DNA of 64,000 nt. Source: Agroathelia rolfsii (lineage: Eukaryota > Basidiomycota > Agaricomycetes > Amylocorticiales > Amylocorticiaceae). Below are positions 28,582-40,200 of the stretch, one piece after another (positions within the stretch are counted from its first letter, which is position 1; each line of letters begins with the position of its first letter). Below the pieces are notes generated by a model that did no database searches, was not told the DNA's origin, and saw only the letters and a program-made list of their open reading frames with translations. The position numbers and the translations under genes were made by a program. The DNA lies in assembly GCA_018343915.1 (NCBI GenBank), contig JABRWF010000006.1:3038001-3102000 (forward strand), given 5' to 3'.

Positions 28582-31500
28582 ATGTCTTCCGAATCCTCGT
28601 CCTCGTCCTCTAACAAACAGGACCAGCTCCGTCCGCCGCGTCCGATCTTCTCTCTCGGTGAGATGCCTAAACAAGACGGTATCCAGCAGAATCCCTTCGG
28701 CACTCCAGGCGCCACGCCGACCGAGTCGCCGTTCAACCGCGATTTCGGAGTGGCGACCGCCAGCGCGTCGATCATCAGCGCCGGCTCCGATGGCGTCCAA
28801 CCTCCGCGCGTGCGTTACTCTGAGGGCGTCACGACGCACAGCAGGGCCAGCAGCACAGTCGACTTTGCCAGCGGCGGGTTGAGCGCACGCGCCTCCGTGC
28901 TCAGGCAGAGCACGACGTCGATGATGCGCCAGTCGTACGCATCTCCTCCTCTCAGGCAGGTCGCGTCCTTTGCCGGCTCGTCTACCTCTACCCCCGTCAA
29001 GGCGGCCAAGAGGTCCAAGTCCACGATGCTGAGCGAGACCGAGCCAATCCAGAAGCCGTGGTTGGACAAGGCGACGCGCGACCCTCGTGAGCGCATGTCG
29101 TACTTGATCACTTACGGTGCCATGTTCCTCGGCGTCGTTGCTAGTGCGCTCAGGATCTACTTTGGCTACAAGAGCGTGCCTATGCTTAATGGCAACCTGT
29201 GTCTTGTGCTCGATGATGACTTCTCGAGTGATAACGATCCCTTTGGTTCCAATGGCCACTGGTTCAGGGAAATTGAGCTTGGTGGATTCGGGTATGTTCT
29301 GTCTATTGTCAATAACAACCCTGAGTATATGCGCTAACATTTCTGATTCTAAAAGCAACGGTGAATTTGAAATGACTACGTCCTCCTCGAACAACTCTTT
29401 CGTCCAGGACGGCGTTCTCTACCTCGTTCCCACTCTCACTTCGGACGTCATTGGCCAGGACAACGTCATGAACGGTTACACGTACAACCTCACCGACTGC
29501 ACCTGGAACATCACCGATCTCAGTGCTTACCCATCGGCCAGCGCCTCGTCTGATGGCTCTTCGAGCTCTAACGTGGCCAACATGACGGCTGCTCAGCTCG
29601 CCGGCTACTACGCCAACTGCGGTGCCGTCAGCAACCAGACCAGCGGTGCAATCATCAACCCCGTCCAGAGTGCGCGTATTTCGACGAGATACTCGGCCAG
29701 CATCCGCTACGGCAAGGTCGAAGTTGTCGCTCGTCTCCCTCAAGGGTAAGCAAATTGCATCCTTTTGATTCCTCACCGATTCCGTCATATAACTCATGCT
29801 AACCACGTGTATTCTTTTATTTTGTTTTATTTTATTTTCATTGCGTATATTCAATAGTGATTGGGTTAGTACTATACTTTTATTCTTCCAACCATTAGTT
29901 TTACTGACAGATGCCATCAACCAATACAGCTCTGGCCGGCTATTTGGATGCTTCCCGTCAATAACACTTATGGAGCCTGGCCCATGTCCGGCGAGATTGA
30001 CATTATGGAGTCCAGGGGCAATAACATGACCTATCCCGACCAGTGAGTATCTTGTTGTATTCTTCATCTCTTGTTTTTGTTCGTTGCCATTTGTTTTCTG
30101 TTCTGGCACTGCACGAACGACATCATCTTTTGTTGCTGGATGGATGGGGGTGCCTGTGGCCTTGATATCAATCATCGTCCCCTCGAGACAGTAAATGTGG
30201 CTGCAGTCCAGCACCAGCACAGGTAGCGAGGAAGGATTAACTCGCCTCAAGGGGGCACTGGCAGAAGGCGGAGGAGGTCGAGACCTTCTTGCCTTTTACA
30301 GACAGCAACTGAGTTGGCTGTCCGCCTGCAACCTTGTGCTTGAGAGCCAATGAGCTTGCTGGGGATCATTATTGTGATCAAGAGCAGCTCATCGGAGGTG
30401 ATCACTCAGACTACCGATCGGCACCGGCACCTCACTGGATAGCCATCCGCCGGGTGCGTGCACTAACTGCATGTAGCTCGCCGGGAGCACGGCGGTGAAG
30501 TGTCCACCTCAACTGCATATGTGCGCGCTGGTTTAGCTCGGGTGGACTCCACTGGGTGTCTTCGCCGCCGGCGGACGCCAATGCTCATTACACCCATTTG
30601 CGTCTGCTCTTCCTGGCTCCCATCCGCGACTTCTATGATGGAATTTGTAGAAGTATTCGCAGCCCAGCCCCCTTGTTCCTTCTAACATTCAAACTGCCGA
30701 AGGGCATGTGCGATGCATAAAGAGGTTCTCGGGTACTAATCAATGAAATTGTTCCGAGATCACTCCATCGTTTATTGCCATCTCCATTAATGGTGCACAA
30801 GGCTTGAACGTTAATCGTTTCCTTTATTGCTATTTATTTGTTCTCCTTTTATTCCGACGGCCCGCTGAGGTGGTCCGGTATTTGGACGATGTTTACTGAT
30901 TATACCGATCTTCCGCTCTCACACAGAGGTTCGAACGTCGTCCGCGCCTCGCTCAACTGGGGCCCTCTGACATGGCTCAACGCTGTCTACAAGACCTACG
31001 GATGGTGGTCCCAGCCTCGCGAGAGCTACGCTGATGCCTTCCACACTTACAGCTTGGAGTGGGATGAGAAGTTCATGTATGCTCCCTTTTGTCACATTTT
31101 ACCGCGTTTTCTCATCAGCATTGACACTTTCTTTCCCTCACCACAGCCGCATGTACGTTGACACGCGCCTCCACCACACGCTCAGCGTCCAGTTCAACGA
31201 GCCCTTCTTCTCGCGCGGCGATTTCCCCGCTGTCGTGCAGAATGGCACCGACTCGATTGTGCTCAAGAACCCCTGGGAGGATGGTTCGAACGCTACTCCC
31301 TTCGACCAAGACTTCTACCTCATCATGAACGTCGCCGTTGGTGGCACTAACGGCTGGTTCCCCGACCGTGCTGGCAACAAGCCCTGGTTGGACAACTCGC
31401 AGAGTAAGTCATATATCGCGCAATCAATCATAATGGCCATGGTCTGATTAGTGCTTGCCCTCTTTCAGCTGCTATGCGTGACTTTGCTGAGGCTCAAGGC

Positions 31501-31643
31501 CAATGGTACCCCACCTGGCCCTCCGATGTTACCCGCCGTGGCATGGCCATGTACGTCCTCTGATGTTTTGTATACCTTCTCGTCTATATTCTAACATACC
31601 TTGATTTTGCAGTGACTCCGTCAAGATGTGGCAATTGTGCTAA
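28582..31643 (+). CDS. KRE6: KRE6/SKN1-like GH16 glucan-synthesis protein
   Basis: Type II membrane protein of the KRE6/SKN1 family, needed for beta-1,6-glucan in fungal walls and acting in the secretory pathway. Exons: 28582-29291, 29356-29745, 29858-29864, 29930-30042, 30927-31076, 31147-31403, 31469-31550 and 31613-31643; 1740 nt, 579 residues. An approximately 165-residue Ser-rich cytosolic region precedes one membrane segment (YLITYGAMFLGVVASALRIY). The GH16-like lumenal domain has the ExDxxE site in SGEIDIMESRGNN, plus WIWPAIWML-like DWLWPAIWMLP and YLIMNVAVGGTNGWFPD. Several NxT/S sites. Exon 3 is 7 nt and intron 4 is 883 nt. I chose the ATG at 28582, since it begins MSSESSSSSS after an untranslated-looking stretch; an in-frame ATG lies at 28522. 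A SKN1-type paralogue name would fit equally. Confidence 0.93.
30043..30926 (+). other. Unusually long intron in the KRE6-like gene
   Basis: Intron 4 runs GTGAGT to CACACAG, about 883 nt, while the gene's other introns are about 50-110 nt. Its middle (about 30230-30680) is more GC-rich than its ends. It holds only a short 61-codon open frame. The 90 nt before the acceptor are open in frame with the next exon. No terminal inverted repeats or tRNA-like folds were seen. Confidence 0.75.
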
Positions 31644-32690
31644 GCGGTCAATCTTCAATCACCATATATATGAACCATTCACTACCACCTTCTCAACCTG
31701 TTTGGGATACCTAATATTACTACTCTCGCATCACGATGAAAGGACACTAAGTAGTTAGTAGTGCCGCCTCCGTCTCCCACCATTAGACCTCTCCTCAGGC
31801 TCCTGTGTCACATTATACACCCTTCATAACTTATCCATTTCTCATCCGATATCCATTTGCTTTTTTTTTTTTTTCACCACTAAAATATGCACGCCTTTTT
31901 GTTGGTTTATACGAACTCATTACTTTTGGCACCTTTTTTTTTTCAATACACTTTGGCATACCATCTTTCTTGTTGATGTTGTTGTACTTAGCGTTCAATC
32001 CAATCCTCATTGCCACCCGGACACATCTGACTAGTTGATGGAGCACACAATGTACTTTGCTGTTTATCTTGAAAAAGTAATCCATCTTTTTGAGGTCGTG
32101 CCTCTCTCAGAGGATTTGCACTTGATTTACCAGTCCCTACATCCCTTTCTCGATTTCGTCGCCGCTTACACATAGTCATACACACACTACATTACCGGAA
32201 TTTGTTATTTTCAGATTCCCCTGAACGTTGGCCACCATGTGTGTCTGTGGCATCAGGCTTCGATGAAATCAACCTCGTCGAGCATAACAATAAGGTGACT
32301 ACGTCTGTATTTGGATGATTTTATTCCCACGCTCCGAATTTTAGCTTTCTTCTATTTCTTCTGTGGTGATTAGATACAAAGGATATATACTAATAGTGTC
32401 AAAACAATAGAATAGAGAGGGTCCAGAATCAATTCGTGCCTGTGTAGTCATGCGTGTAGCGGTCAGACACTCATTTGAACAAGAAGAATATAGGGAGTGG
32501 TATATTCACGTAAATTTCTTATTGTGGATAATGATAAAATTGAAATCCAATCGTTTTGCACATAGGATGCACTGGCACGCTAATTCTATCCTTGACTGTA
32601 TGCGTGCACTTAATGAAATTTGAAGTGATCATGAATGCATTGTAAAATATTGCTAGAGTGATGAATGTAAAGTCATGCATTAATTGTAAA
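31644..32690. other. Intergenic region between KRE6-like gene and tRNA
   Basis: About 1 kb of AT-rich sequence with T runs (31860-31874 and 31936-31943). The start is presumably the KRE6-like 3' UTR. No gene seen. Confidence 0.5.
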
Positions 32691-32762
32691 TCCGATATGG
32701 TGTAACGGCTAACATTGCCGCCTTTCACGCGGCAGCTCGGGGTTCGATTCCCCGTATCGGAG
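32691..32762 (+). tRNA. tRNA-Glu, anticodon TTC
   Basis: Complete cloverleaf of 72 nt without intron. The acceptor arms TCCGATA and TATCGGA pair over 7 bp, with discriminator G at 32762. The D arm is GGTGTAACGGCTAACA-like, the anticodon stem GCCGC/GCGGC closes loop CTTTCAC with anticodon TTC at 32724-32726, and the T arm is CGGGGTTCGATTCCCCG. The sequence closely resembles fungal tRNA-Glu. Internal A and B boxes are therefore intact. Confidence 0.96.
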
Positions 32763-33997
32763 TACATTTTTGTGTGCAACTCGTCGATCCTCAAATTTGT
32801 AAGTCCTGCAATTTTCAAGAGAGAGATCCATGAGATCAAAACATCACCTAATGAACAATTGACAAAAGTATACTATGCCTGGCGTTCATTTCGGTCAGTG
32901 GCTATGCCGCACCTCGTTTCGGTCATAACAATAGGTCACGGATTGGTAAGCTGTTGCGGTGTGTCGGAGTAGTGTCGGAGCCTATAATATCAGCCTCCAT
33001 GGGGGCTGCTTCCGATACGGCATGACGCACACTGCGTGACATCTAGTCCTAATTTGAATAAACTACACTTGCACGGTCGAAACTTCATTATTCTTATTAT
33101 AAACACTGTAGTTTTTTTATTTAACTACATTATAAACGGATAGAGTATTTATTATACAATTTATATGCGTATAAGTGCTAATGTTGATGTGCAATAACGG
33201 TTTTTTTCTACACTGACCGAAATGAACACCAGGCATAGTAGTAATCAGGTTGTACTGGAGTATCATGATGATTCACTTCTGTCTCTATTTCTGTGTACCA
33301 TCAGTGTTACTGGTACATGATACTACATCAGGATTTTGTTTTCTTCACATCTCCTACTAGGCTGTGCTGATCACCGTCGCTAGAGAGCGCAATCATCCTA
33401 CACTGGTTAAAGCAGATAAGATGCTCGAGCTCAAGACCGAGGCTTGTTTTAAATCTCCACCAGCCGTCGACAGATCATATAGTATTCCCAGTGCCCTCAC
33501 ACCTTTTTTGTAACCATTTTATTTGACAACACTGTGAATGAACTTCAGCGGCGCTCAGATGCTTGAGAACCAAGACAGGTTGTAAAGCTGTTGTAGTGTT
33601 ATAATCCATCTGAACAACTTGCTCGATTCTATTTATTGTGCCTATTATTGTCTATCATGGATGTGATCATAATCCAGGTCGTGATACTTGATATATAATT
33701 CATAATATAGAAGCGACAATCATTTAGCACTGCAGCATCACTAGGAGCAAGCTGATGGTTTACGAGCGCGTTGCTTAGATATTCAGTTTGAGTCCCATCG
33801 GTTTTTGTTTACTATGGGAATCATCCGGGGTACACAGCTCCACTAGCCCTTAAATGAGCTACTGTATAGATGGGATTGTACGGTCTTGGTCTTGAGCACA
33901 GTCATCTCAAAAGTCTTTCCCATTGCCCCCTTATTCAACCTTCCTCCCTCCTCGCTGGCGAGACGGCCTTCTTTTGCGTCCGAGTCCACAGCTTCAA
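32763..33997. other. Intergenic region carrying a small inverted-repeat element
   Basis: Apart from the element at 32873-33238, the sequence is AT-rich with no supportable gene. Confidence 0.5.
32873..33238. mobile_element. MITE-like element with terminal inverted repeats
   Basis: Terminal inverted repeats pair over 30 nt at 32871-32900 and 33211-33240 (29 of 30 match; CTATGCCTGG at the left, CCAGGCATAG at the right). TA sits directly outside both ends, as expected for a Tc1/mariner-type TA target duplication; a 3-bp GTA duplication is the alternative reading. At 366 bp with no coding capacity it is a non-autonomous miniature element. It lies about 110 bp downstream of the tRNA-Glu gene. A partial repeat of the terminal motif (TTTCGGTCA) recurs near 32919. 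Confidence 0.75.
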
Positions 33998-35673
33998 ATG
34001 AGCTCGAGCGATTTATCAACAGTAGCTTCGCAAATGTTGGTATTTTCTTTGGTTACCGTCGCTCACTAAGCTCAACACCAAAGACCCATATAGTGAATGG
34101 TACAAATATACAGGTCTTATACCTACAGGTGCGAGATAATTGCTGCTATAAAAATAGGGCATAGGGCTTTGACAAGTGCACGCAACGCTTCTTGGGCACA
34201 GTTATCTTGATTTACGACTGTCTCATCACGCTGGATGTAGAAGTCAAGTACATTTGGTCACATTATTACAGGAAGATATCCATTGCTTTCTTCATCCTAC
34301 GCTAAAGTGGAATGGCTGTAATGATATATGAATTTCCGAAGCGGTATTTCAAGTTCAGGATATCTCCTAATGTATGAGTGGGCTGTTTAGCTATTTGTAA
34401 TATGATTTCTTTCGTTTATTAACTGCTGCATTTTGATAGATGATGTGAGGACATGAATTGATTTTGTGTCATACAACACGTTTCTAAGCTTCTACAAGGT
34501 GCGGATACGAATCTGAATCTTCTGTCGTCCAAGATGTGGTATTGTTTGTGTTTCAAGTTTATGTCGAAGGCAGGCTCTCATAAATGTAAATCGAGTAATT
34601 AATATTCCGGACTGACATGCTCATTTGCTAGTACTATTTCTCTGGAGAATATATGCATTATATGAGAGGAGTAAGCGTATGCTAATAGGTCTTCTCACCA
34701 CCGCAGCCGTAATCTCCGTTGTAGCCTCAACAGTAAGTCGATTCAGGTTTTATTCAAGTTCAGAAAGCGTGTTTTGATAGACGTGCAAAGTGTATCGGGT
34801 TATTTTTAAAATTCTCCCAAACAGAATCTTACAGGTAAGACGCTTCAGCACAGTTGATACTACACGTGCTTAAATTGCTGAAAACACGCACACAGTAATA
34901 TGCGTAAGAGTATTGATCCATAATAGCATTCCTACTTCTTTGTATAACTGCATTTATCCTTCAGTACGGGCGGCCTGTTGGGGTGGGATTATTCTCTGGG
35001 ATTTAATCATTGCTTGTTTAACAATGACGAAATTTCATCAAAAACACCTAAAGACTTGTATTAGAGGGCGAGAATCCCTAGTATTTATTATATTCAGAGA
35101 TGGTGGGTACCTTCTTTAATTACGAGCCTCCAACCCCGATTTTGAATTGATGGATTGAATAGGTGTCATTTATTTTTTGTAAGTCATTTTCCCGCTCAGG
35201 GCGCCGACCGTCAAGTAGATCTGACTAAAATCGACTAATCCTAGTGTCCTAATTGTAATTAACTCTGCAGAAGTGGCTAGCAATGCAGTGAGTTGGTGTT
35301 TTGATATTTGAAAAAACATTTGACTGCATGGACTAATGAGGCAATATAAAGGTGGTAGAGGTAAGTAAGAGATGAGTCCAGATCAAACAATCTGAAGAAC
35401 GTCTTTGTTTGCTTATGACTTCAGGGCCCATCCAAAGGATCCTTTTCAATGCTTAGTATCAGGCGAGCTACATATTGTTACCTGGCTAGGAACCATAGCG
35501 TTAATAATTTATATGCTAGTTTATCGACTGTTCTCCTCGGAAGGATGATTCTCAACATTTTAGAACTTTTTCATGAACCTCCGCCAATACACAAATTCGG
35601 CGAAGTGCTAATGAGCGAGCTACCTATTATCACAACATATATCGGGTATGAGCCAGAGTTGGGGATACATTGA
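33998..35673 (+). pseudogene. DUF6533-like membrane protein gene, probably broken
   Basis: Matches the layout of basidiomycete DUF6533 multi-pass proteins of unknown function. Likely exons: 33998-34039, 34114-34128, 34177-34302, 34632-34732, 34825-34834, 34965-35102, 35163-35178, 35245-35287, 35352-35360 and 35425-35673. The family's N-terminal motif is clear (VILIYDCLITLDVEVKYIWS), as are LWRIYALYERSKRMLIGLL and FRDGVIYFFVLIVINSAEVA. The exon ending FFILR runs into TAA at 34303 with no usable donor, where relatives have an Arg-Tyr pair, and the part up to 34631 could not be resolved. From 34632 on, every phase closes. So either a nonsense allele or an unusual splice; I favour a young pseudogene. 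Confidence 0.55.
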
Positions 35674-37299
35674 ATAGAAGAATATTTTGTTGCCCATACC
35701 GGTACCCGTAAGTTTATTATCAAGATTACAGAACGAATTACACATTGTACTGGATAGGAAATAGGTTCATGACGTATAAATCTTCAGTATATAGAAGCAT
35801 AGACTAATTTGATTATAACGATAACATATTTGTGAACATCAAATCCACCATTTAGTATTTCTGATTTTACTGACGATGTGATATGGATATATTCGAAAAA
35901 GTATGCGGAGTCTAGAGTCACTTGCCACCAAACAGCAAGTAGACTATCGACTGCACCGAATGCGCCGTGTCAGAAGGTGTCTTGCTTACGTATAGAGTAC
36001 TCCATTGTAATACCATTGGCATTTTCACATTCTGAAATGAAGTGGCTCCAAGTGCCGATGCAAAGTGAGAATGGAGAGAAAGTGGATGCGGCACGCGTAA
36101 AACATGCCTCAGTATGCATACCTTTCGATTTGGAGTTGACTCTCATACGTTTCAATGAGTAGAGAAGACTCAGCCTACAGTGCATTGCGCATCATGCATG
36201 TCTGTGACAAATGATGCTGATTGGTTCTAGAATTAATAGGTGTTCTTAGCACATCCTCGATTCTTGATGAATATATTAGTACTGTTTTGATTTCAAACGA
36301 TTATGGCGGGGCATTGAATATTCCGACTGGGGTATTTGAAATAATTTTTCCAGTTCACTGGGGTATGGAAATGTGTCTTATTAGCATTGAGGGCTTCCTG
36401 TCACTGCTGGAATGATGTCAGTAAGTGTGGAAGCAGTGTGTGAGATAGATTGTGGCTAGTTGCACGTTTATAAAATGCTGACACTATCGATGGCACGATT
36501 CTGCACGGATGGAAGAGGCTCGGGCCGAAAAAAAAGGCGTAGATAGCCTCGGAGCTAGCGATACAAAACACGAGTTGATGGGGATTCTGATGATATCCTA
36601 TGCAGCAGGAGCCGTGTGCCGCAATACAAGGACTGACGTTGTACTGATGAACGGCGGGAGAAATGCCAGTGACAATACAGAGCGTATGGATATCCGTTTG
36701 AACTGAAATTGACTGGTTATTCAGCTCAAACATCGAGCGCATCACTGACAAGACTAAATGTACTAGTACTAACTCCATATGTACAGTCAGCGCATAGAAG
36801 CATGTTTTGTTGGACCATGATCAATTCATTTTGTATAAGCCTGCATATATCCACGAAATGTGCTTATCCATTTGAGGCGACTTCAGCTCTTACATGATCC
36901 TGTTGAAGTATCATATGTGAATTGATGATCACCTTTATACGCGCAGTGACAGATCAGTTGAGAGAAACAAGTACAATTCCATTTCCAGAACAATGTTTCA
37001 TAGCCTCTAGGTACACTTAGGCTAGTTAAGAAAATTATTTGTACGGACGGAACAGTAAGGAAGCTAAAAATCCAAGCAAGAGAGAAAAGAGGAAGGAAGG
37101 ACTACTGAAGGGACAGAGAGATAAGTTCAGAACGTCCAAAAGATAATGAAATAAAAGTAGAATCCGAGATCTATTTAAATAAAAGCCGGGATAGTCCGTT
37201 CAAACCACAAGAAGTCCTAGAAAGAGAAAGAGGGAATAGGAAGAGAGTGTTTACATATATAGGCCTCAGGTCGATAGAGGGTAGCGACTGAAATCGACC
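35674..37299. other. Intergenic region, no gene seen
   Basis: About 1.6 kb of AT-rich sequence with only short open frames (longest about 125 codons on the minus strand near 36401-36778, with no recognisable features). The last few hundred bases are probably the 3' UTR of the glyoxal oxidase gene. Confidence 0.5.
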
Positions 37300-40200
37300 C
37301 TAGTCTTGGTTAGTGAAGTTGAATGTCAAGCCGGGGGCAGTGAAGTCGGGGTATGCAGGCCAGTCTCCGAGTGAGGCAGGATCGCCACCGATGCGTACCC
37401 ACTTGGAGCGAGAAGGAGTGGGACCATCTAAGATGAAGAGCTGGTACCAGCAGGGAGGGGAAACGTTCGCGTTGGGAGGTGCAGTAATAGTGCAGGAGTT
37501 TCCGGAGCAGGTGAAAGCAGGGAAGAGAGTGCGCCCACCCATACTATTTCCGTGAGTAGAGGAAACGGCTAAAAATGTAGGATAAGTAAATGTTATCTAG
37601 TTACGAAGTGACGACTATATTTAGTCTTACCGGAAATAAGAGAAATTCTGGCGCCGGAAAGGTCACCCTGGTAGAATGTAATATTGTTGATGGTGTATTC
37701 GCCACCATACTGCCAGTCAATCTGGTCGTCAGCGATGCTGAATTCCGGCTGCTTATTGCCTGCGGTCAGATAGTCCGGATAGTACACTTCAATCCTGAAT
37801 TCCTCTGGGTAGACCTCAGTTCCGTTAGGATAGTATGTCTGAGGGTCAGAGCCAGATCTTTGAAAAGGGCGTGGATCAGTACTAGTTCGTCTTCATAAAG
37901 TGGTTATACATACACCAAGATTCTGCCATCGTTGAGCAGAGCGGCCTCACTGTGATACATACGGGCTACAATGGTATCGTTGAGGACCGAGAAGCGAGAG
38001 TTGACAGGTTGTGAAGGCTAATCAAATTGTTTGAGCACCGAGCGTATTTGATACTAGAAGATTACTCACATCGTAGATAATTGCTCCAAGGTTAGGATCG
38101 CTGGCGAGACCGAATCCAGCCACACCCTGATGAGCACCATTCATAATCATGAAGCGTCCTGACAATAGTGTTAGCATTTTTTTCCGATGCATAAAAAAAT
38201 AAAACATATTCACCATCAGGAAGAGCCACCATGCAGGTCATGACACGCTGGGATGGCTGAGAGAGATTTCAGAACCTAGGGTTATCATTCTAATAGATCA
38301 AAAATTACCATGCGCTCAATGGTCCAAGTAGAGTTCTCTACAGTAGGCTGAGTGGAAACACAGTTGTCCAAAGCGATGGCAGCACCTAAGTGACAAGTTA
38401 GCCTAGTCATCAGAGCTTTGGAGCTGCCTGAATGTACCGATGGTGGAGCCACCACAGATAAGGACAGTGACGGGATCCGTGTAGGGTCTGATAGAGCAGA
38501 TCATGAGCATAGTGTCTTGTGAAATACGAGCACACGTACGCATATTGGGGAAGAAGAACCGATGTGCCTTCCATAGGGTATGTACGTCCAGCCAAGAAGT
38601 TGTTCACGGCACCTACACGCAATCATCACGTATAAGCCATGGTAGCTAGACGATGGTGACAGAGTATATGCGCTTACCAGGGATGTTAGGAAGTTCCTTG
38701 ACCGTTTCAAAGGTCACAGGGTCCAGCAACCTCGCCTCGTTGTAGTAGCCTACAATTAATTTAGTTTTATTTGATTCCTGAGTTTGGACTGTGCTTCATC
38801 AGCTCACCGATGAAGATGTCTCCGGTTGGCATAACATGGAGGAAGGGGTACAGGTTGTACGGATCTGTCCTGTTCACTGTACACAGACTTTATTAGCACC
38901 TGCTCGGGAATGCATTGGTCTGAAGCATGACGAACTAAAGTCGAGGAACACAACGGTATCTCCACCAGGAGTTCTGGGCAAAATCTCAAGGTTGGGCTGG
39001 GGAGGGCCGTTAGCTCCGGTTTCACCGCCTACAATCAGGATCGAGCCGTTGCTGCAGTATTGTTTTGAGTATCTCCTTGAATTATTTGGGAAATAAACTA
39101 CTTACGCCATCATCAAGGCGGTTGGGTACCATCGACCACGTTGCAGCTGAAGTTCATCAGCATTTTCTTCCTGAAAAATGAGGCAGAGTGATCAGTGATG
39201 GCGGAGCATGGCATTTTGATGAACAACCAACCCAATCGTTGGTACCGTTCACTCCATAGGTACCGTCAGGGGTGTAGAGTCGCACACCGAAAGTGGAAGT
39301 CAAAGACCAGCCACCGACGTTGATTTGTCGACCACCAACATCCTATCATATCCACAAAGCGTTAGCATATACAGGGAAATCGATGATATAACAATGAAGC
39401 TTACTGGAAGGATGATGCTACCCGAGCAGAAGATATCGGTCTTGACGTGCATAGTGCGCCATGCCTCAAGATAGCTGTTGGGTTCGGGCACCAAGGAAAC
39501 GTCGAGCTCATATGCGCCAGTAGAGTTGGGGTAGAGCGACGTGCCCGATTTTTCGAGGAAAGTGACCTTGTTGTTAATACCCAAGGTCGAGATGAGGGGT
39601 ACGACAAGACCGCCGATGAAGTACTACAGGATGTTCTTGAGAACCGTTTACACATAGACCATTATAAAATAACACTCACTTCGTAGTATCCAGTGTTCTC
39701 GGGGTAATGCCAGTTTGCAATCGAGCCGTTTGATCCACCCCAGTAGTAAAGCTGAAGCCTTTGGGGACCTTGAAAAGATGATTCGAGATGTCAAAAAAGG
39801 TGAAATAATCGCGCATATATTGAGATTATACCTCCGCAAAGATGGTCAGGATCGCCAGAGCAAGGCATGTCACATCCGCTATCGGCCGGAAGGCCACCAT
39901 TAGTCGCAACATCGGCGATATCACCACACCCTAAGGGGTCACAACACGCACATGGCCATGATAGTTAGTCAGGATGTAGACAATCCGGCAGATGGGGCGA
40001 AGGAAATAGGCAAAGTAGATTGTTCGCCGGAAACTTACAGCATTCATCAGTGTATTCCATTCCAGCCGCCGGATAGCCATACGCCGCACAGAGATTGAGG
40101 CACGCTTCGGCAGAATTGTTATTACTAAGGATGTTCTGGTACGGGAAGACTAAAAAGAAGTTGTTATTTAAATGACCATCAGTTACCAACAATAATGAAT

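Noticed and set aside
28546..29394. 282-codon minus-strand open frame across the KRE6-like first exon
   Set aside because: Shadow of the real gene: the sense frame has the membrane segment and joins the GH16 exons in phase.
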